Of a stretch of 64,000 nucleotides of DNA, positions 19,354 through 30,317 are shown piece by piece (position 1 is the first letter of the stretch; each line of letters starts with the position of its first letter). Position numbers and translations under genes: made by a program. Below the pieces are notes generated by a model that had not been told where the DNA came from, made no database searches, and saw only the letters and a program-made list of their open reading frames with translations. This stretch comes from Flavobacterium ginsengisoli (lineage in GTDB: Bacteria > Bacteroidota > Bacteroidia > Flavobacteriales > Flavobacteriaceae): contig NZ_CP121110.1 in the NCBI RefSeq assembly GCF_029625315.1, positions 3,047,001 through 3,111,000 on the forward strand, read 5' to 3'.

Positions 19354-20475
19354 ATGAAGTATTACATAATTGCAGGAGAAGCCTCTGGAGATTTACATGG
19401 TTCTAATTTAATGAAAGCATTATATGTTGAAGATCCTGAAGCAGAAATTAGATTTTGGGGCGGAGATTTAATGCAAAAAGTAGGCGGAACTCTAGTAAAA
19501 CACTATCGCGATTTGGCTTTTATGGGTTTTATTGAAGTGGTTTTCAATTTAAAAACCATATTAAACAATATCAAAATCTGTAAAAAAGATATCTTGGAGT
19601 TTCAGCCAGATGTTATTATTTTTATTGATTATCCTGGTTTTAATATGCGAATTGCAAAATGGGCAAAAGAATTAGGCTATAAAACGCATTATTATATTTC
19701 TCCTCAAATTTGGGCTTGGAAAGAAAACAGAATTAAAGCCATCAAACAAGATGTCGATAAGATGTTTGTGATTTTGCCTTTTGAAAAAAGCTTTTACGAA
19801 GACAAACATCATTTTCCGGTAGATTTTGTTGGACATCCGCTTATTGATGCCATTCAGAATCAACCAGCTTTTGATGAAGCTTTATTTAGAAAAGAAAATA
19901 ATTTAGGCGAAAAACCAATTATTGCCGTTCTACCAGGAAGCCGTAAGCAGGAAATCACCAAAATGTTGAGCGTAATGCTGAGTGTTGTTGATGATTTTCA
20001 GGATTACGAATTTGTAATTGCTGGCGCTCCAAGTCAGGAATATGAATTTTATCAGCAGTTTCTAAAAAACAAAAACATCGCATTTGTTTCGAACAGAACC
20101 TACGATTTACTTCGTTCTTCAACCGCAGCTCTAGTAACTTCTGGAACTGCAACTCTTGAAACGGCTCTTTTTAAAGTTCCAGAAGTAGTTTGCTATAAAG
20201 GAAGCGAAGTTTCGTACCAGATTGCAAAACGTATTATCACTTTAAAATATATTTCTCTTGTCAATTTAATTATGGATCAAGAAGTTGTAACCGAATTAAT
20301 TCAAGGAGACTGCAATAAAAAACGAATTAAAGAAGAACTTCAAAAATTATTAGAACCTGATTATCGCAATAAAGTGCTACATAATTACGATATATTAGAA
20401 CAAAAATTAGGCGGAGTTGGAGCGAGTAAAAATACAGCGAAACTCATTGTTGCCGATTTAAAACAAAATAAGTAA
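19354..20475 (+). CDS. lpxB: Lipid-A-disaccharide synthase
   Basis: 373 residues, normal length. GT19 glycosyltransferase joining UDP-diacylglucosamine to lipid X in lipid A synthesis at the inner membrane. Characteristic motifs: IAGEASGDLHGSNLMKAL, FWGGDLMQKVGG, LAFMGFIEVVFNL, IDYPGFNMRIAKWAKELG, YYISPQIWAWKENRIKAIK, FVGHPLID, VLPGSRKQEI and TSGTATLETALFKVPEVVCY. The next gene begins 6 nt later, so they are probably co-transcribed. Confidence 0.96.
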   Translation: MKYYIIAGEASGDLHGSNLMKALYVEDPEAEIRFWGGDLMQKVGGTLVKHYRDLAFMGFIEVVFNLKTILNNIKICKKDILEFQPDVIIFIDYPGFNMRIAKWAKELGYKTHYYISPQIWAWKENRIKAIKQDVDKMFVILPFEKSFYEDKHHFPVDFVGHPLIDAIQNQPAFDEALFRKENNLGEKPIIAVLPGSRKQEITKMLSVMLSVVDDFQDYEFVIAGAPSQEYEFYQQFLKNKNIAFVSNRTYDLLRSSTAALVTSGTATLETALFKVPEVVCYKGSEVSYQIAKRIITLKYISLVNLIMDQEVVTELIQGDCNKKRIKEELQKLLEPDYRNKVLHNYDILEQKLGGVGASKNTAKLIVADLKQNK

Positions 20476-20481
20476 CTGATT

Positions 20482-20979
20482 TTGAAAAGAATTGTAATTT
20501 TCCTCCTTTTAGCAATTGCTTTTACTTCTTGTAAATCGACTTCGACAGCGGTATCAAAAAGTGGCACAAAAAGCGAATCAAAAAAAGAAAACAAAGCTTT
20601 GGTTAATACTTTAATCGAAAAAGCAACTGATAATATTGGTGTTCGCTATAAAGCAGGAGGAACTACAAAAAGCGGTTTTGATTGTTCTGGACTTGTTTAC
20701 ACTACTTTTGAAAGTGAAAACATCCAACTTCCAAGAAGTTCTTATGATCAAGCAAAAATTGGAAAAATCATTCCGCTAAATGATGCAAAAAAAGGCGATT
20801 TAATTTTCTTTAAAACCAACAAAAGCAGACAAATAAATCACGTCGGATTAATCACGGAAGTTAATTCTGACGAAATTAAATTTGTTCATTCCTCTACTTC
20901 TAAGGGTGTGATTATTTCTTCTACTAAAGAAGCTTATTACAAAAACTCTTTTGAACAGGTAAATAGGGTCCTTCCATAA
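20482..20979 (+). CDS. NlpC/P60 (C40) cell-wall hydrolase lipoprotein
   Basis: 165 residues from a TTG start at 20482, needed because the lipoprotein signal (MKRIVIFLLLAIAFTSC-KS) begins there. The C40 domain occupies about residues 45-165: catalytic Cys in SGFDCSGLVYTTFE, preceded by NIGVRYKAGGTT, and His in INHVGLITEV. Probably a periplasmic D,L-endopeptidase of peptidoglycan. It follows lpxB by 6 nt and precedes comEC by 50 nt. Confidence 0.87.
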   Translation: MKRIVIFLLLAIAFTSCKSTSTAVSKSGTKSESKKENKALVNTLIEKATDNIGVRYKAGGTTKSGFDCSGLVYTTFESENIQLPRSSYDQAKIGKIIPLNDAKKGDLIFFKTNKSRQINHVGLITEVNSDEIKFVHSSTSKGVIISSTKEAYYKNSFEQVNRVLP

Positions 20980-21029
20980 AAATTCATTTTTTTATTATTT
21001 TTCTTACAAATATTTAATACTTTTAAATC

Positions 21030-23054
21030 ATGAAAGTATTAGAATTTCCGTTAGTAAAAATTACAATAGCCTTTATACTTGGCATAATTGCCTCGTATTA
21101 TCTACATTTTTCAATATCGATAATTGCTTTTCCGCTTTCGCTGAGTTTTATTGCATTCTTTGTTGTTTTCTTTTGGACCTTAAAACGGAATAAAAAATCC
21201 TCTCTATTTGGTATTCTCAGTTGTGGTTTAGCCTTTTTCATCGGAACTTTTACCCTTATTAGTCACACTGAAAATCTTCAAAAAGACAATTACACTCATT
21301 GCAAATCTGTTTTTAAAAGCAAACAATCTACTACTTTAATTCTTAGAGAGAAATTAAAAAGCAACGATTATAGTGATCGGTACATTGGTTTAATAAAAAC
21401 AATCTCAGGAAAACCTTATTCGGGAAAAGTAATTGTAAATGTCCAGAAAGACAGTAGCAAGAATCATTTGATTATAGGAAACAGCATTAAAATTCAAACA
21501 ATTTTACAGCAAAACAAACCAAGCAAAAATCCCAATCAATTTGATTACAGCAGATATTTGGCCGACAAACAAATCTATGCGCAGGTTTATTGCCAGAAAA
21601 AAGAAATTCTAGTTAATAAAGCCATTCAAAAAGACATTTGGTATTATTGCGCCAAACTTCATTCTAGAATAATCTCCAATCTAGAAAAATCAAATTTCAA
21701 TCAAGCCGAAATGAATGTTGCTTTGGCATTAATTTTAGGCCAACAGCAAGAGATTTCACAAGGTATAATTCAAGATTATCAATATTCTGGAGCTACCCAT
21801 GTTTTATCTGTTTCAGGGCTTCATGTGGGCTTTATAATGCTTTTTATCACTTTTATACTGAAACCAATTCCAAACACAAAAAAAGGTTCATTTTTTAAAC
21901 TAGCTTGTATTCTAATTTCCTTAGCCGGTTTTGCTGTTATTTCTGGTTTATCGCCTTCCGTTTTGCGATCTGTAGTCATGTTTTCCTTTCTTGCAATTGG
22001 AAATCATTTACGTCGAAATGGCAATATCTATCATACTTTATTGGTTTCAATCTTACTGATATTACTTTTTGAACCGTATTTCTTATTTGATGTTGGTTTT
22101 CAGTTAAGCTATATCGCGCTTTTTTTCATTCTTTGGCTACAGCCTATTTTAAAGAATATTTATAACCCGAAAAATAAACTAACAATTTACATTTGGGAAG
22201 CCTTAACGGTTTCTTTTGCGAGACAAATTGGCACATTGCCTTTATGCCTTTACTATTTTCATCAATTTCCTGGATTGTTTTTTGTTACCAACATCATAAT
22301 CCTTCCAGTTTTATCCTTCATCATGATAGCAGGAATTGTGGTTATGATTATAGCTATTTTTACCAGTCCACCATTATTTATTACAATCATTTTTGAAAAA
22401 AGTATTTACCTTTTAAATCTCATGATTCATGCTGTTGCCTCTGTTGATTCTTTTGTCATTCAAAACATCAGTTTTAATCTGTATCACTTATGGGCATTTT
22501 CATTCTTTATAATTGGCACAATCGTCTGGATTAAAAAACCAAGTTTTAATAAATTGCTATTTGTATTCGTCTCAATTATTACTATCCAGCTTGCTTTTAT
22601 TTTCACCAAAATAGAAACGGAAAATGAAGAAGAATTAATTGTTTATAATGAAAAAAATAACACCCTAATTTCTGAGCGTTTAGGAAGAAACCTTTTGCTT
22701 TTCACAAGAGATACTCTTAGTGAGAACAACAGAAACATAAATTCGTATCTCGTAGGAAATTCAATTTCATTGCCTACAACCAAAGAGATTAAAAATATAC
22801 TCTATTTTAAAAAGAACAAGATCCTTATAATTGACAGCACTAAAACTTATTCGGAAAAAATTAAACCAGATATTTTAATCCTTACTCAGACTTCAAAAGT
22901 AAACTTAGATCGATTGTTGCAAATTCTTCATCCGAAAATTGTTATTGCTGATGGATCAAATTCGAACTCTATTCAGAAATATTGGAAAAATAGCTGTCTC
23001 AAAAAAAATATCCCTTTTCATTCAACAAAAGAAAAGGGATACTATAGATTATGA
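21030..23054 (+). CDS. comEC: ComEC/Rec2-family competence protein
   Basis: 674 residues. N-terminal membrane segments and DUF4131-like region (1-200), then the Competence domain with GATHVLSVSGLHVGFIMLFI, GLSPSVLRSVVMFSFLAIG and multiple helices to about 525; a short C-terminal soluble part remains. The C-terminal beta-lactamase-like nuclease domain found in long ComEC proteins is reduced here, as in many Bacteroidota. Predicted inner-membrane channel for single-stranded DNA uptake. Convergent with the thioredoxin-like genes, only 1 nt separating the stop codons. Confidence 0.88.
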   Translation: MKVLEFPLVKITIAFILGIIASYYLHFSISIIAFPLSLSFIAFFVVFFWTLKRNKKSSLFGILSCGLAFFIGTFTLISHTENLQKDNYTHCKSVFKSKQSTTLILREKLKSNDYSDRYIGLIKTISGKPYSGKVIVNVQKDSSKNHLIIGNSIKIQTILQQNKPSKNPNQFDYSRYLADKQIYAQVYCQKKEILVNKAIQKDIWYYCAKLHSRIISNLEKSNFNQAEMNVALALILGQQQEISQGIIQDYQYSGATHVLSVSGLHVGFIMLFITFILKPIPNTKKGSFFKLACILISLAGFAVISGLSPSVLRSVVMFSFLAIGNHLRRNGNIYHTLLVSILLILLFEPYFLFDVGFQLSYIALFFILWLQPILKNIYNPKNKLTIYIWEALTVSFARQIGTLPLCLYYFHQFPGLFFVTNIIILPVLSFIMIAGIVVMIIAIFTSPPLFITIIFEKSIYLLNLMIHAVASVDSFVIQNISFNLYHLWAFSFFIIGTIVWIKKPSFNKLLFVFVSIITIQLAFIFTKIETENEEELIVYNEKNNTLISERLGRNLLLFTRDTLSENNRNINSYLVGNSISLPTTKEIKNILYFKKNKILIIDSTKTYSEKIKPDILILTQTSKVNLDRLLQILHPKIVIADGSNSNSIQKYWKNSCLKKNIPFHSTKEKGYYRL

Positions 23055-23055
23055 T

Positions 23056-23505
23056 TTATTCTGGATTTAAAATTAAATTCGATTCGGAGATCCACGATTT
23101 AACACCTGAAGCATTATAACCGATAAGTCCTAATTTATTAAAATTGGTTTTTCCTTTCCTGCTAGTTACTTCTGAAAAACACACTTGCGGAATATCTTCT
23201 ATACCAAAAGCATTTTTTAATCGTAAAATCTGCTCTCTAGCAGCATCTGAAATTGAAGAATCAGAAATATCAAGCTTGACAAGAATAACATTTTTACGCG
23301 ACCATTCTTCGAAATCACGAGTAGAAAAAATTTCATTTTGCAACTGAGGATTTACACCTTGGCTAGTAAAAAAAATCAGCAATGGTTTTCTCTTTTCTGC
23401 GCTCACAGTTACAGCATCATTAATATCTGTTTTCCATATTATATTTTGAGAATTCATATAAAATGGACTTAAAAAAAATAGTAGAATAAGTAATTTTTTC
23501 GGCAT
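23056..23505 (-). CDS. Secreted thioredoxin-like protein lacking CxxC, paralogue 1
   Basis: 149 residues with a signal peptide (MPKKLLILLFFLSPFYMNSQ). Same architecture as the protein at 24431-24898: IIWKTDINDAVTVSAEKRKP, then the thioredoxin strand LLIFFTSQG, where VNPQLQNEIF replaces the redox segment, so both active-site Cys are gone. The cis-Pro region persists (EDIPQVCFSEV). Likely retains the fold without dithiol chemistry; role unknown. Convergent with comEC. Confidence 0.8.
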   Translation of the reverse strand: MPKKLLILLFFLSPFYMNSQNIIWKTDINDAVTVSAEKRKPLLIFFTSQGVNPQLQNEIFSTRDFEEWSRKNVILVKLDISDSSISDAAREQILRLKNAFGIEDIPQVCFSEVTSRKGKTNFNKLGLIGYNASGVKSWISESNLILNPE

Positions 23506-23700
23506 ATAATTTTGGTTTTGGTTATGTTAATAAATCTAAAATAATACAAAAACAGAATCCGATAACGATTTTAATAAATTAAAAACCAACTTATAAGCAT
23601 TAAAATCAAATTGATAATAAATAGGCTATTTTTTAATAAATGTGAAATAAACACAAATAAAAATAATCAAATTATCGATGTATTTTTTAGAACAAAAAAA

Positions 23701-23730
23701 TCCCCCTCTGAAAAACAGAAAGGGGACTAA
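23701..23730 (-). terminator. Terminator between thioredoxin-like paralogues
   Basis: Hairpin with arms CCCCCTCTG / CAGAAAGGGG (imperfect) around AAAAA, with a T tract on the minus strand, downstream of the gene ending at 23766. Confidence 0.65.
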
Positions 23731-23765
23731 AAAAAATTAAAATAAAAGTCGAATGAAATCGTTTA

Positions 23766-24218
23766 CTATTCTGATGGATGTAAAATTGCATTTGATTCTG
23801 CAATCCAAGCTTTCGCTCCTCCAGGTTTGTAGGCTATTTTTCCTAAAGCACTAAATGTCGTTTTGTTTTTTCTTACCGATGCTATTGCAAAGCATACTTC
23901 TGGAAGATCTTGAACTCCAAATGCATTTTTTAATTTCACATTCTGTTCGCGATCGCTATCTGAAGCATTCATATCAGACAAATCTAATTTTACTAAGACC
24001 ACGTTATCACGTGACCAAACAGCAAAATCAGGCGTTTTAAAGATTTCATTTTGGAGATTTTCTGGTACACCTGAGGCAGTGAATAAAATCAACATTGGTT
24101 TTTTCTGGTCATTACTTATCGCAATAGCATCTGTCATGTTTGTTCTCCATGCTAAATTTTGCGCCTGCGTCATAAATGAGCCTAAAAAAAACAGTAGGAT
24201 AAGTAGTTTTTTAATCAT
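23766..24218 (-). CDS. Secreted thioredoxin-like protein lacking CxxC, paralogue 2
   Basis: 150 residues, signal peptide MIKKLLILLFFLGSFMTQAQ. Strongly similar to paralogue 1 (NLAWRTNMTDAIAISNDQKK; VVLVKLDLSD; LKNAFGVQDLPEVCFA). At the active-site position TASGVPENLQNE stands instead of W-C-x-x-C. Separated from its neighbours by hairpin terminators, so each paralogue appears to be its own transcription unit. Confidence 0.8.
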   Translation of the reverse strand: MIKKLLILLFFLGSFMTQAQNLAWRTNMTDAIAISNDQKKPMLILFTASGVPENLQNEIFKTPDFAVWSRDNVVLVKLDLSDMNASDSDREQNVKLKNAFGVQDLPEVCFAIASVRKNKTTFSALGKIAYKPGGAKAWIAESNAILHPSE

Positions 24219-24382
24219 ATAAATTGGTTTTGGTTAGATTAGCAAGACGAAATTAACATTATATTTTAATTTTCCAATTTTTATTAGCATAAAAAATACA
24301 TTATATGTTTTTTTAAATATAATAAAATACCAAATACTCAATTAGAGACAATTTTACAAAGAGTTTTTCCTACTAAACAAAA

Positions 24383-24411
24383 AAAAGTCCCTTACAGTGT
24401 AAGGGACTTTT
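24383..24411 (-). terminator. Terminator after the CGWC thioredoxin gene
   Basis: Perfect hairpin, arms AAAAGTCCCTTAC / GTAAGGGACTTTT, loop AGT, flanked by an A run that reads as a T tract on the minus strand; 19 nt past the stop at 24431. Confidence 0.85.
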
Positions 24412-24430
24412 CAATATTTTTAAATCTAAT

Positions 24431-24898
24431 TTATGATTTCTTAGGGTGTACTATTCCTTCTGCAACAGTTAACCAAGCAGATGGTCCACCAGCAACATAT
24501 CCTGTCTTACCAAGACCTTTAAAATTAACTCTTCCATCCTTTGTTTCCGCACTTGTAAAGAAAACAGTTGGAAAACCCTGAATACCAAAAGCTTGTTGTA
24601 ATTCATTGTTCTGACTTTTAAGCTCTGGAGTCTGCGCAACAGATCTAGGATAATCTAATTCAACTAAAACTACATTATCTGCTGCCCATTTCTTAAACTC
24701 TGCAGTCTTTAAAACTTCATTTTGCAAACGAATACACCAACCACACCAATCACTTCCTGTAAAGAACATTAGCATAGGTTTTTGCTCTTTGTTACTTATA
24801 GTAATTGCCTCTCTAACATCTGTATACCATTTTAATTCTTGCGCCTGAAGATTTGCGGCTCCAATTAAAAACAAAGCAATAAGTAGTATTTTTTTCAT
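24431..24898 (-). CDS. Secreted thioredoxin-family protein with CGWC active site
   Basis: 155 residues, signal peptide MKKILLIALFLIGAANLQAQ. Thioredoxin fold with the redox motif FFTGSDWCGWCIRLQNEVL (Cys about 52 and 55), and cis-Pro in GIQGFPTVFF. CGWC and the DUF255/thioredoxin_7-like layout suggest a periplasmic thiol-disulfide enzyme. It is the only one of three tandem paralogues that keeps the cysteines. Lies 47 nt downstream of the POT transporter on the same strand. Confidence 0.88.
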   Translation of the reverse strand: MKKILLIALFLIGAANLQAQELKWYTDVREAITISNKEQKPMLMFFTGSDWCGWCIRLQNEVLKTAEFKKWAADNVVLVELDYPRSVAQTPELKSQNNELQQAFGIQGFPTVFFTSAETKDGRVNFKGLGKTGYVAGGPSAWLTVAEGIVHPKKS

Positions 24899-24945
24899 AG
24901 TGAGAAATTTTACACAAATTTATACAAAAAGTTGTTACAATATAA

Positions 24946-26431
24946 TTATTTAACTTCTTGCATTAATCTTCTGATTAGTGGCGTAACTACAATTAAAACG
25001 ATTCCTGCAATTAAAGAATATAATGCTAACTGATAGTATCCATCTGTATAAGCGATAAGCTTAGTCATTAATGTAGTTCCTGTATTAGCATTAGATATTT
25101 CAGCTCCTAATTTTCCAGCTGCAAACTGGCCAAATGCACTCGACAAGAACCAAAGCCCCATCATCATTCCGAACAATCTTTTAGGAGATAATTTTGTAAT
25201 TACCGACATTCCGATCGGACCAATACACAATTCTCCAAGAGTATATACAAGATATCCTAAAGCAAAAACATCTAGAGAACTTAATCCATCTGCATTTACA
25301 AAAAACCTGGCGCTGTAAAAAATAAAGAAACCTGCGGCAAGTAAAACAAAAGACAAACCAAACTTAATAACCGTATTAGGTTCAATTTTTCGCTTAGCCA
25401 TAAATATCCATAACAATCCTACCAACGGACTAAAAATAACAACATACAATGAGTTGATACTATTATTTACTACGTTTGGATCAATGTTAAAAAACAATAA
25501 CTTGTTAGATAAATTATCTTTTGCAAACAAAGACAATGATCCACCAGATTGCTCCGAAATTGCCATAAACATAAAGTACCCAAAAATGAATACAAATGCG
25601 ACTAAAAGTTTTCAGCTGCTGTTTTCCATCCTTTAGCATTATCAATTCATATGCAAAGTACCCTAATGCCACAATTCCCATAGTATACATAAAATACTCT
25701 GTAAAATCAGAATTGATAACCATTATATAAACTAATGGTATTACAACAAAAGAACCAACATAAACCGCTATTTCATAAAGATTACGTTTTTTGGGCGCTT
25801 GATTTTCTAATGGAGAATTTCCAATTGGCGCTAAATGTTTTTTCGTTAAAAGAAAAGTAATAACTCCAATTACCATAACAATTCTTGCAGAAAGAAAGCA
25901 AAGACTCCAAGAATAGTTCTTTCCTAAATAAATAGGAATTGCACCACCAAGCATTCCTCCAATATTAATTCCTGCATAAAACAATCCATAACCAGCATCT
26001 CGACGACCGTCACTTTCATGATACAACTCACCTACCATCGAAGAAACGTTTGGTTTAAAGAAACCTGTTCCGATGATAGAAAGTGTTATTCCGTAGTAAA
26101 AGAAATCATGTGGCGAAGCGACAATAAGCAAATTCCCAAGAATCATAACGATTCCTCCAAAAAGTAGTGATTTCTTAAATCCTAATATTTTATCTGCAAA
26201 AATACCTCCAATAAATGTAAAAGCGTAAACAAAAGCCTGAATCGCCCCATATTGAAGATTTGCTTTTCCTTCTACTAAACCTAGCTGGTCTACCATAAAA
26301 AAAGCTAAAACCCCTCTCATTCCGTAAAAACAAAAACGTTCCCACATTTCAACCAAAAACAAGTACCACAACTGTTTTGGGTACTTGCCTTTAAAATTTT
26401 GAATTTCTTCTAAAGTAATATTGTTTTCCAT
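24946..26431 (-). CDS. POT-family peptide:H+ symporter, second of two
   Basis: About 494 residues. MFS/POT transporter of di- and tripeptides: N-terminal LWYLFLVEMWERFCFYGMRG (the ExxER motif), FIGGIFADKILGFKKSLLFG, GTGFFKPNVSSMVGELY, then FYAGINIGGMLG; C-terminal EQSGGSLSLFAKDNL and SPKRLFGMMMGLWFLSSAFG. The frame shifts once (net +1) between about 25600 and 25625, where AGCAGCTG and a run of A occur. Its start (ATG 26431) abuts the stop of the preceding POT gene, so the two are co-translated from one mRNA. Confidence 0.9.
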
Positions 26432-26432
26432 T

Positions 26433-28119
26433 TTATCTAACACCGTGCATTAATTTCTTCAATAGTGGCGTTAAAGCAAATAATAAAATTGCGGCAATAC
26501 CCGTCAAAACAACAAAAACCATAAAGAACTCATATAAGTTATGGATCTCAAATCCCGCAAAAATCGGATTTTGAGCACTAATTTGATGATGATCCAATAA
26601 AGCTATTTGATCTGCTGAAAGCGTTATTTTTTTATCTAAAACCGCTTGTAAATCAATCCCTAATTCTTTTGCTTTTGCAAATTTATCACCTGTTGCAGGC
26701 AAAATAGAACCTAAAGTTCCTCCTAATGCATATCCAGATGCATTTGATAAAAAGAATACCCCATATAATAATGAAGCAAAACGTTTTGGAGATAATTTAC
26801 CTACCAATGACAAACCAATTGGAGATAAGCATAATTCTGCACATGTGTTTAAGAAATATAACAAGATAAGCCATTTTACTAATAAAAGCCCAGAAGTTCC
26901 GATGTAAGAAACCTGCGTGGCGATCATTAAGAAACTCATAGAAATTATTACTAATCCTGCGGCAAGTTTTACTGGAGAAATCGGTTCTTTGCCTTTAGCT
27001 CTTAAAGTATCCCAAAGAATACTAAATGGAACTGCTAAAAACACCACAAACATTCCGTTAAAAATTTGAACCATCGATGGCGGCATTGCCCAGCCAAAGA
27101 AATGTCTGTCTGTTTGGTTATCAGCAATGAAAGTCAAAGATGAACCCGCTTGTTCAAATGCTTGCCCAAAAGAAAATAATAAAAAACGAAACGATATAAA
27201 TTACAATAATTCTATCTCTTTCAATCTTAGTTAAAGAAGTATCAGAAATAATTAATCCTGCTAATGCCAAACCACTTGAATAAATCAGAGTATAAATCAA
27301 ATTCTGACCTACAACATAATGAAAAAAGAATCCTAAAGCGATAAAAGCAATTCCTGCTCCTATTAAAGCTTTTGTAGAAAAGTTTGCTGTTTGCGCTTCT
27401 CCTTCTTCAAAATCTGAAGCATCATTTTTAGAAGGAAGTCCTCCTAATGGCTTTCCTTCTGGAGAAACTACATATTTATTCTTTAAGAAGTAAAATAAAA
27501 TTGTTCCTAATAACATTGCAACAGAAGCCGCCATGAATCCCCATCTAAAAGCATGAATATCTCTAATTCCGCCTGCATCTTTAACATCTCCCAATAAAGG
27601 ACAGATTGACTGGCCTAAAAAAGCTCCGATGTTAATACCCATATAGAAAATAGTAAATGCACTATCTAATTTTGTTTTTTCTTGTTTTGGATACAAACTT
27701 CCAACCATACTAGAAATGTTTGGCTTAAAGAATCCGTTACCAAAAACAATTACACCTAATGCAGAATACATAACGATTTTTGCTAAGTCTAAATTAGACT
27801 CAAAAATGCTTCCACTAGTAAACAAAAGCATTTGACCAATCGCCATCAATAACCCTCCTAATAAGATACAGTTTCTGTTCCCTAAATAACGATCGGCAAC
27901 AAAACCACCTAGCATTGGCGTTAAATAACAAAGTCCAAGGAAACCTCCGTAAATTAAAGATGCTTCTTCTTCCTTCATCAATAATGAATTTACAAGAAAT
28001 AAAGTCAATAAAGCTCGCATTCCATAAAAATTGAATCGCTCCCACATCTCCGTTCCAAACAATACCCAAAGCCCTTTTGGATGCGCAGTTTTTACTTGTG
28101 TTTCTCCCATATTATTCAC
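26433..28119 (-). CDS. POT-family peptide:H+ symporter, first of two
   Basis: About 561 residues. GTEMWERFNFYGMRALLTLF (ExxER), MLGGFVADRYLGNRNCILLG, GNGFFKPNISSMVGSLYPKQ, FYMGINIGAFLG, and after the break MTFIADNQTDRHFFGWAMPP and LSPKRFASLLYGVFFLSNAS. The frame shifts at GCTTGC (27160-27165); GCTGC restores FFWAAFEQAGSSLTF, the expected EQ-containing helix. It sits 26 nt downstream of the dipeptidyl peptidase gene, which would supply the dipeptides it imports. Confidence 0.92.
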
Positions 28120-28145
28120 TATTTTAATTAGGTTATATATTTAGA

Positions 28146-30317
28146 TTATAGATTTTCTTTGATGAAATTGGTCATTTTTGTGTAAAGCTGAATTCTAGTG
28201 TTTCCACCATAAATACCGTGGTCTTTATCTGGATAAATTTGAGAATCAAATTGTTTATTTGCCTGAATTAAAGCTTCCATCATTTGCATCGTATTTTGAA
28301 CATGAACATTGTCATCTCCAGAACCATGAATCAACAAGAACTTCCCTTTCAATTTACTAACGTGATTAATTGGAGAGTTTTGATCGTATCCGCTTGCATT
28401 TTCCTGTGGAGTCTGCATGTATCTTTCTGTGTAAACGCTATCATAAAAACGCCAGTTTGTAACTGGAGCAACTGCAATTGCCATTTTAAACACATCATTT
28501 CCTTGGAAAATACAGTTAGATGCCATAAATCCACCATAACTCCATCCGAAAATTCCAATTCTTGAAGCATCCACATACGGATAAGCACCAATTACTTTTG
28601 CCGCATCAATTTGATCTTCAACTTCATATTTTCCTAATTCCTTTTGAGTCACTTTTTTGAAATCAGCTCCTTTATAACCTGTACCTCTTCCGTCAACACA
28701 AGCAACGATATAACCTTGTTGCGTTAATGAAAGAAACCAATAATCATTAGAATTGTTCCATTGATTATTTACCTGCTGAGATCCTGGACCAGAATATTGG
28801 AACATGAAAACAGGATATTTTTTTGAAGGATCAAAATCTTTTGGTTTTAAAATCCAAGCATTCAATTCGTTTCCTTTTGCCGTTTTTAAAACAAAATATT
28901 CTTTTGAAGGAAGATCATACGCTTTTAATTTATCAGCAAGAGCTTGATTGTTTTCGATAACCTGAATTTCTTTTCCTGTTTTAGCCTCGTTAAGAGTATA
29001 AGTTGTAGGCTGTGTATTACTTGAAAAAGTATTAATAAAGTATTGGAAATTTGGACTAAAAGTCGCTTTACTTGTTCCTACTTTAGAAGACAAACGCACT
29101 TTGTTTTTTCCATCTAAACCAATTCTGTAAAGATCTCTGTTAATTGAACCATTTTCTGTAGATTGGTAGAAAATAGTTTTTGTTTTCTCGTCGAAACCAT
29201 AGTATGAAACCACTTCCCAGTTTCCTTTTGTAACTTGATTTTTAAGTTTTCCGTTTTTATCATACACATAAATATGATTAAAACCGTCCTTTTCGCTAGT
29301 CCAGATAAAACTATTGTCTTTTAAGAAAGTTAAATTATCTGTAATATCTACGTAAGCTTTATCTTTTTCATTTAAAACTACTTTTGGAGCAGCTGTATTG
29401 CCGTCTATAAACAATAAATCTAAATTATCTTGGTGACGGTTTAAAACTTGCGCAGAAAGCACATTTGCATCATTTGTCCACTGCATTCTTGCAATGTAGA
29501 AATCATTGTAATTTCCTAAATCTACTTTCTTTGAAGTATTTCCAGCGACATCATATATATGTAATGAAACTACAGAGTTTTTTTCTCCAGCTTTAGGATA
29601 TTTAAAAGTTTCGATTTTTGGATATAAATCCTTGTGAAAAATTGACATTGAGTATTCTGGAACTTGACTTTCATCAAAACGAATATAAGCTAGTTTTTTA
29701 CTGTCTTTACTCCAATCAAATGCACGAACAAATGCAAATTCTTCTTCGTAAACCCAGTCAGTAATACCATTAATGACAGCATTTTTTCTTTCCGTCTGTT
29801 GTTACAGCAGTAGATTTTTTTGAAGCAACATCATATATATATAAGTTGTTTTCTTTAGCGTAAGCAATTTTGGTTCCGTCAGGTGAGAATGTTGGCTCTT
29901 GAATTTGAAAATCAACAAGTTTAGTTAGAGATTTAGTCGCGATATCATAAAGAAAATAATCAGCAGTAAAAGAGTGACGGAAAATTTTAGATGAATTACA
30001 AGCAATTAAGATCTTTTTTTCAGAGGCATCAAAAGTATAGCTGTCAATTCCGTCGGCAAGTTCTTTGTAGTTTTTTGTATCAATAAGATTCGATACTTTT
30101 TTCAGCGTTGCAAAATCGTATAAATCAATCTGCATACTTCTGCTCGCCATATCAACATTTAAAACAGTATATTGATTAGTATTTTTTAGCGATTGCGACT
30201 CATCCATCCCTTTGGCCGGAAAGTTCCGCTAAAAACATTTTCGACAGTTATTTTTTGTCGCCCAAAAACAACCGCAGTCAAAAATAAAAGTACTGCAGTA
30301 AATTTACTTGTATTCAT
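28146..30317 (-). CDS. Dipeptidyl peptidase IV-type serine peptidase (S9B)
   Basis: About 723 residues, typical DPP IV length. Signal peptide MNTSKFTAVLLFLTAVVFG; N-terminal beta-propeller repeats (IAYAKENNLYIYDV, YEEEFAFVRAFDWS; the Glu pair binds the substrate N-terminus); C-terminal alpha/beta hydrolase with Ser in RIGIFGWSYGGFMAS, Asp in GSGDDNVHVQNTMQM and His in YPDKDHGIYGG. Releases X-Pro or X-Ala dipeptides in the periplasm. Two frame breaks: a T6 run at 29782-29787 (five expected; restores GKKNAVINGITDWV) and near 30205-30212 (restores FRPKGMDESQSL). First gene of a minus-strand operon with two POT dipeptide symporters. Confidence 0.92.
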
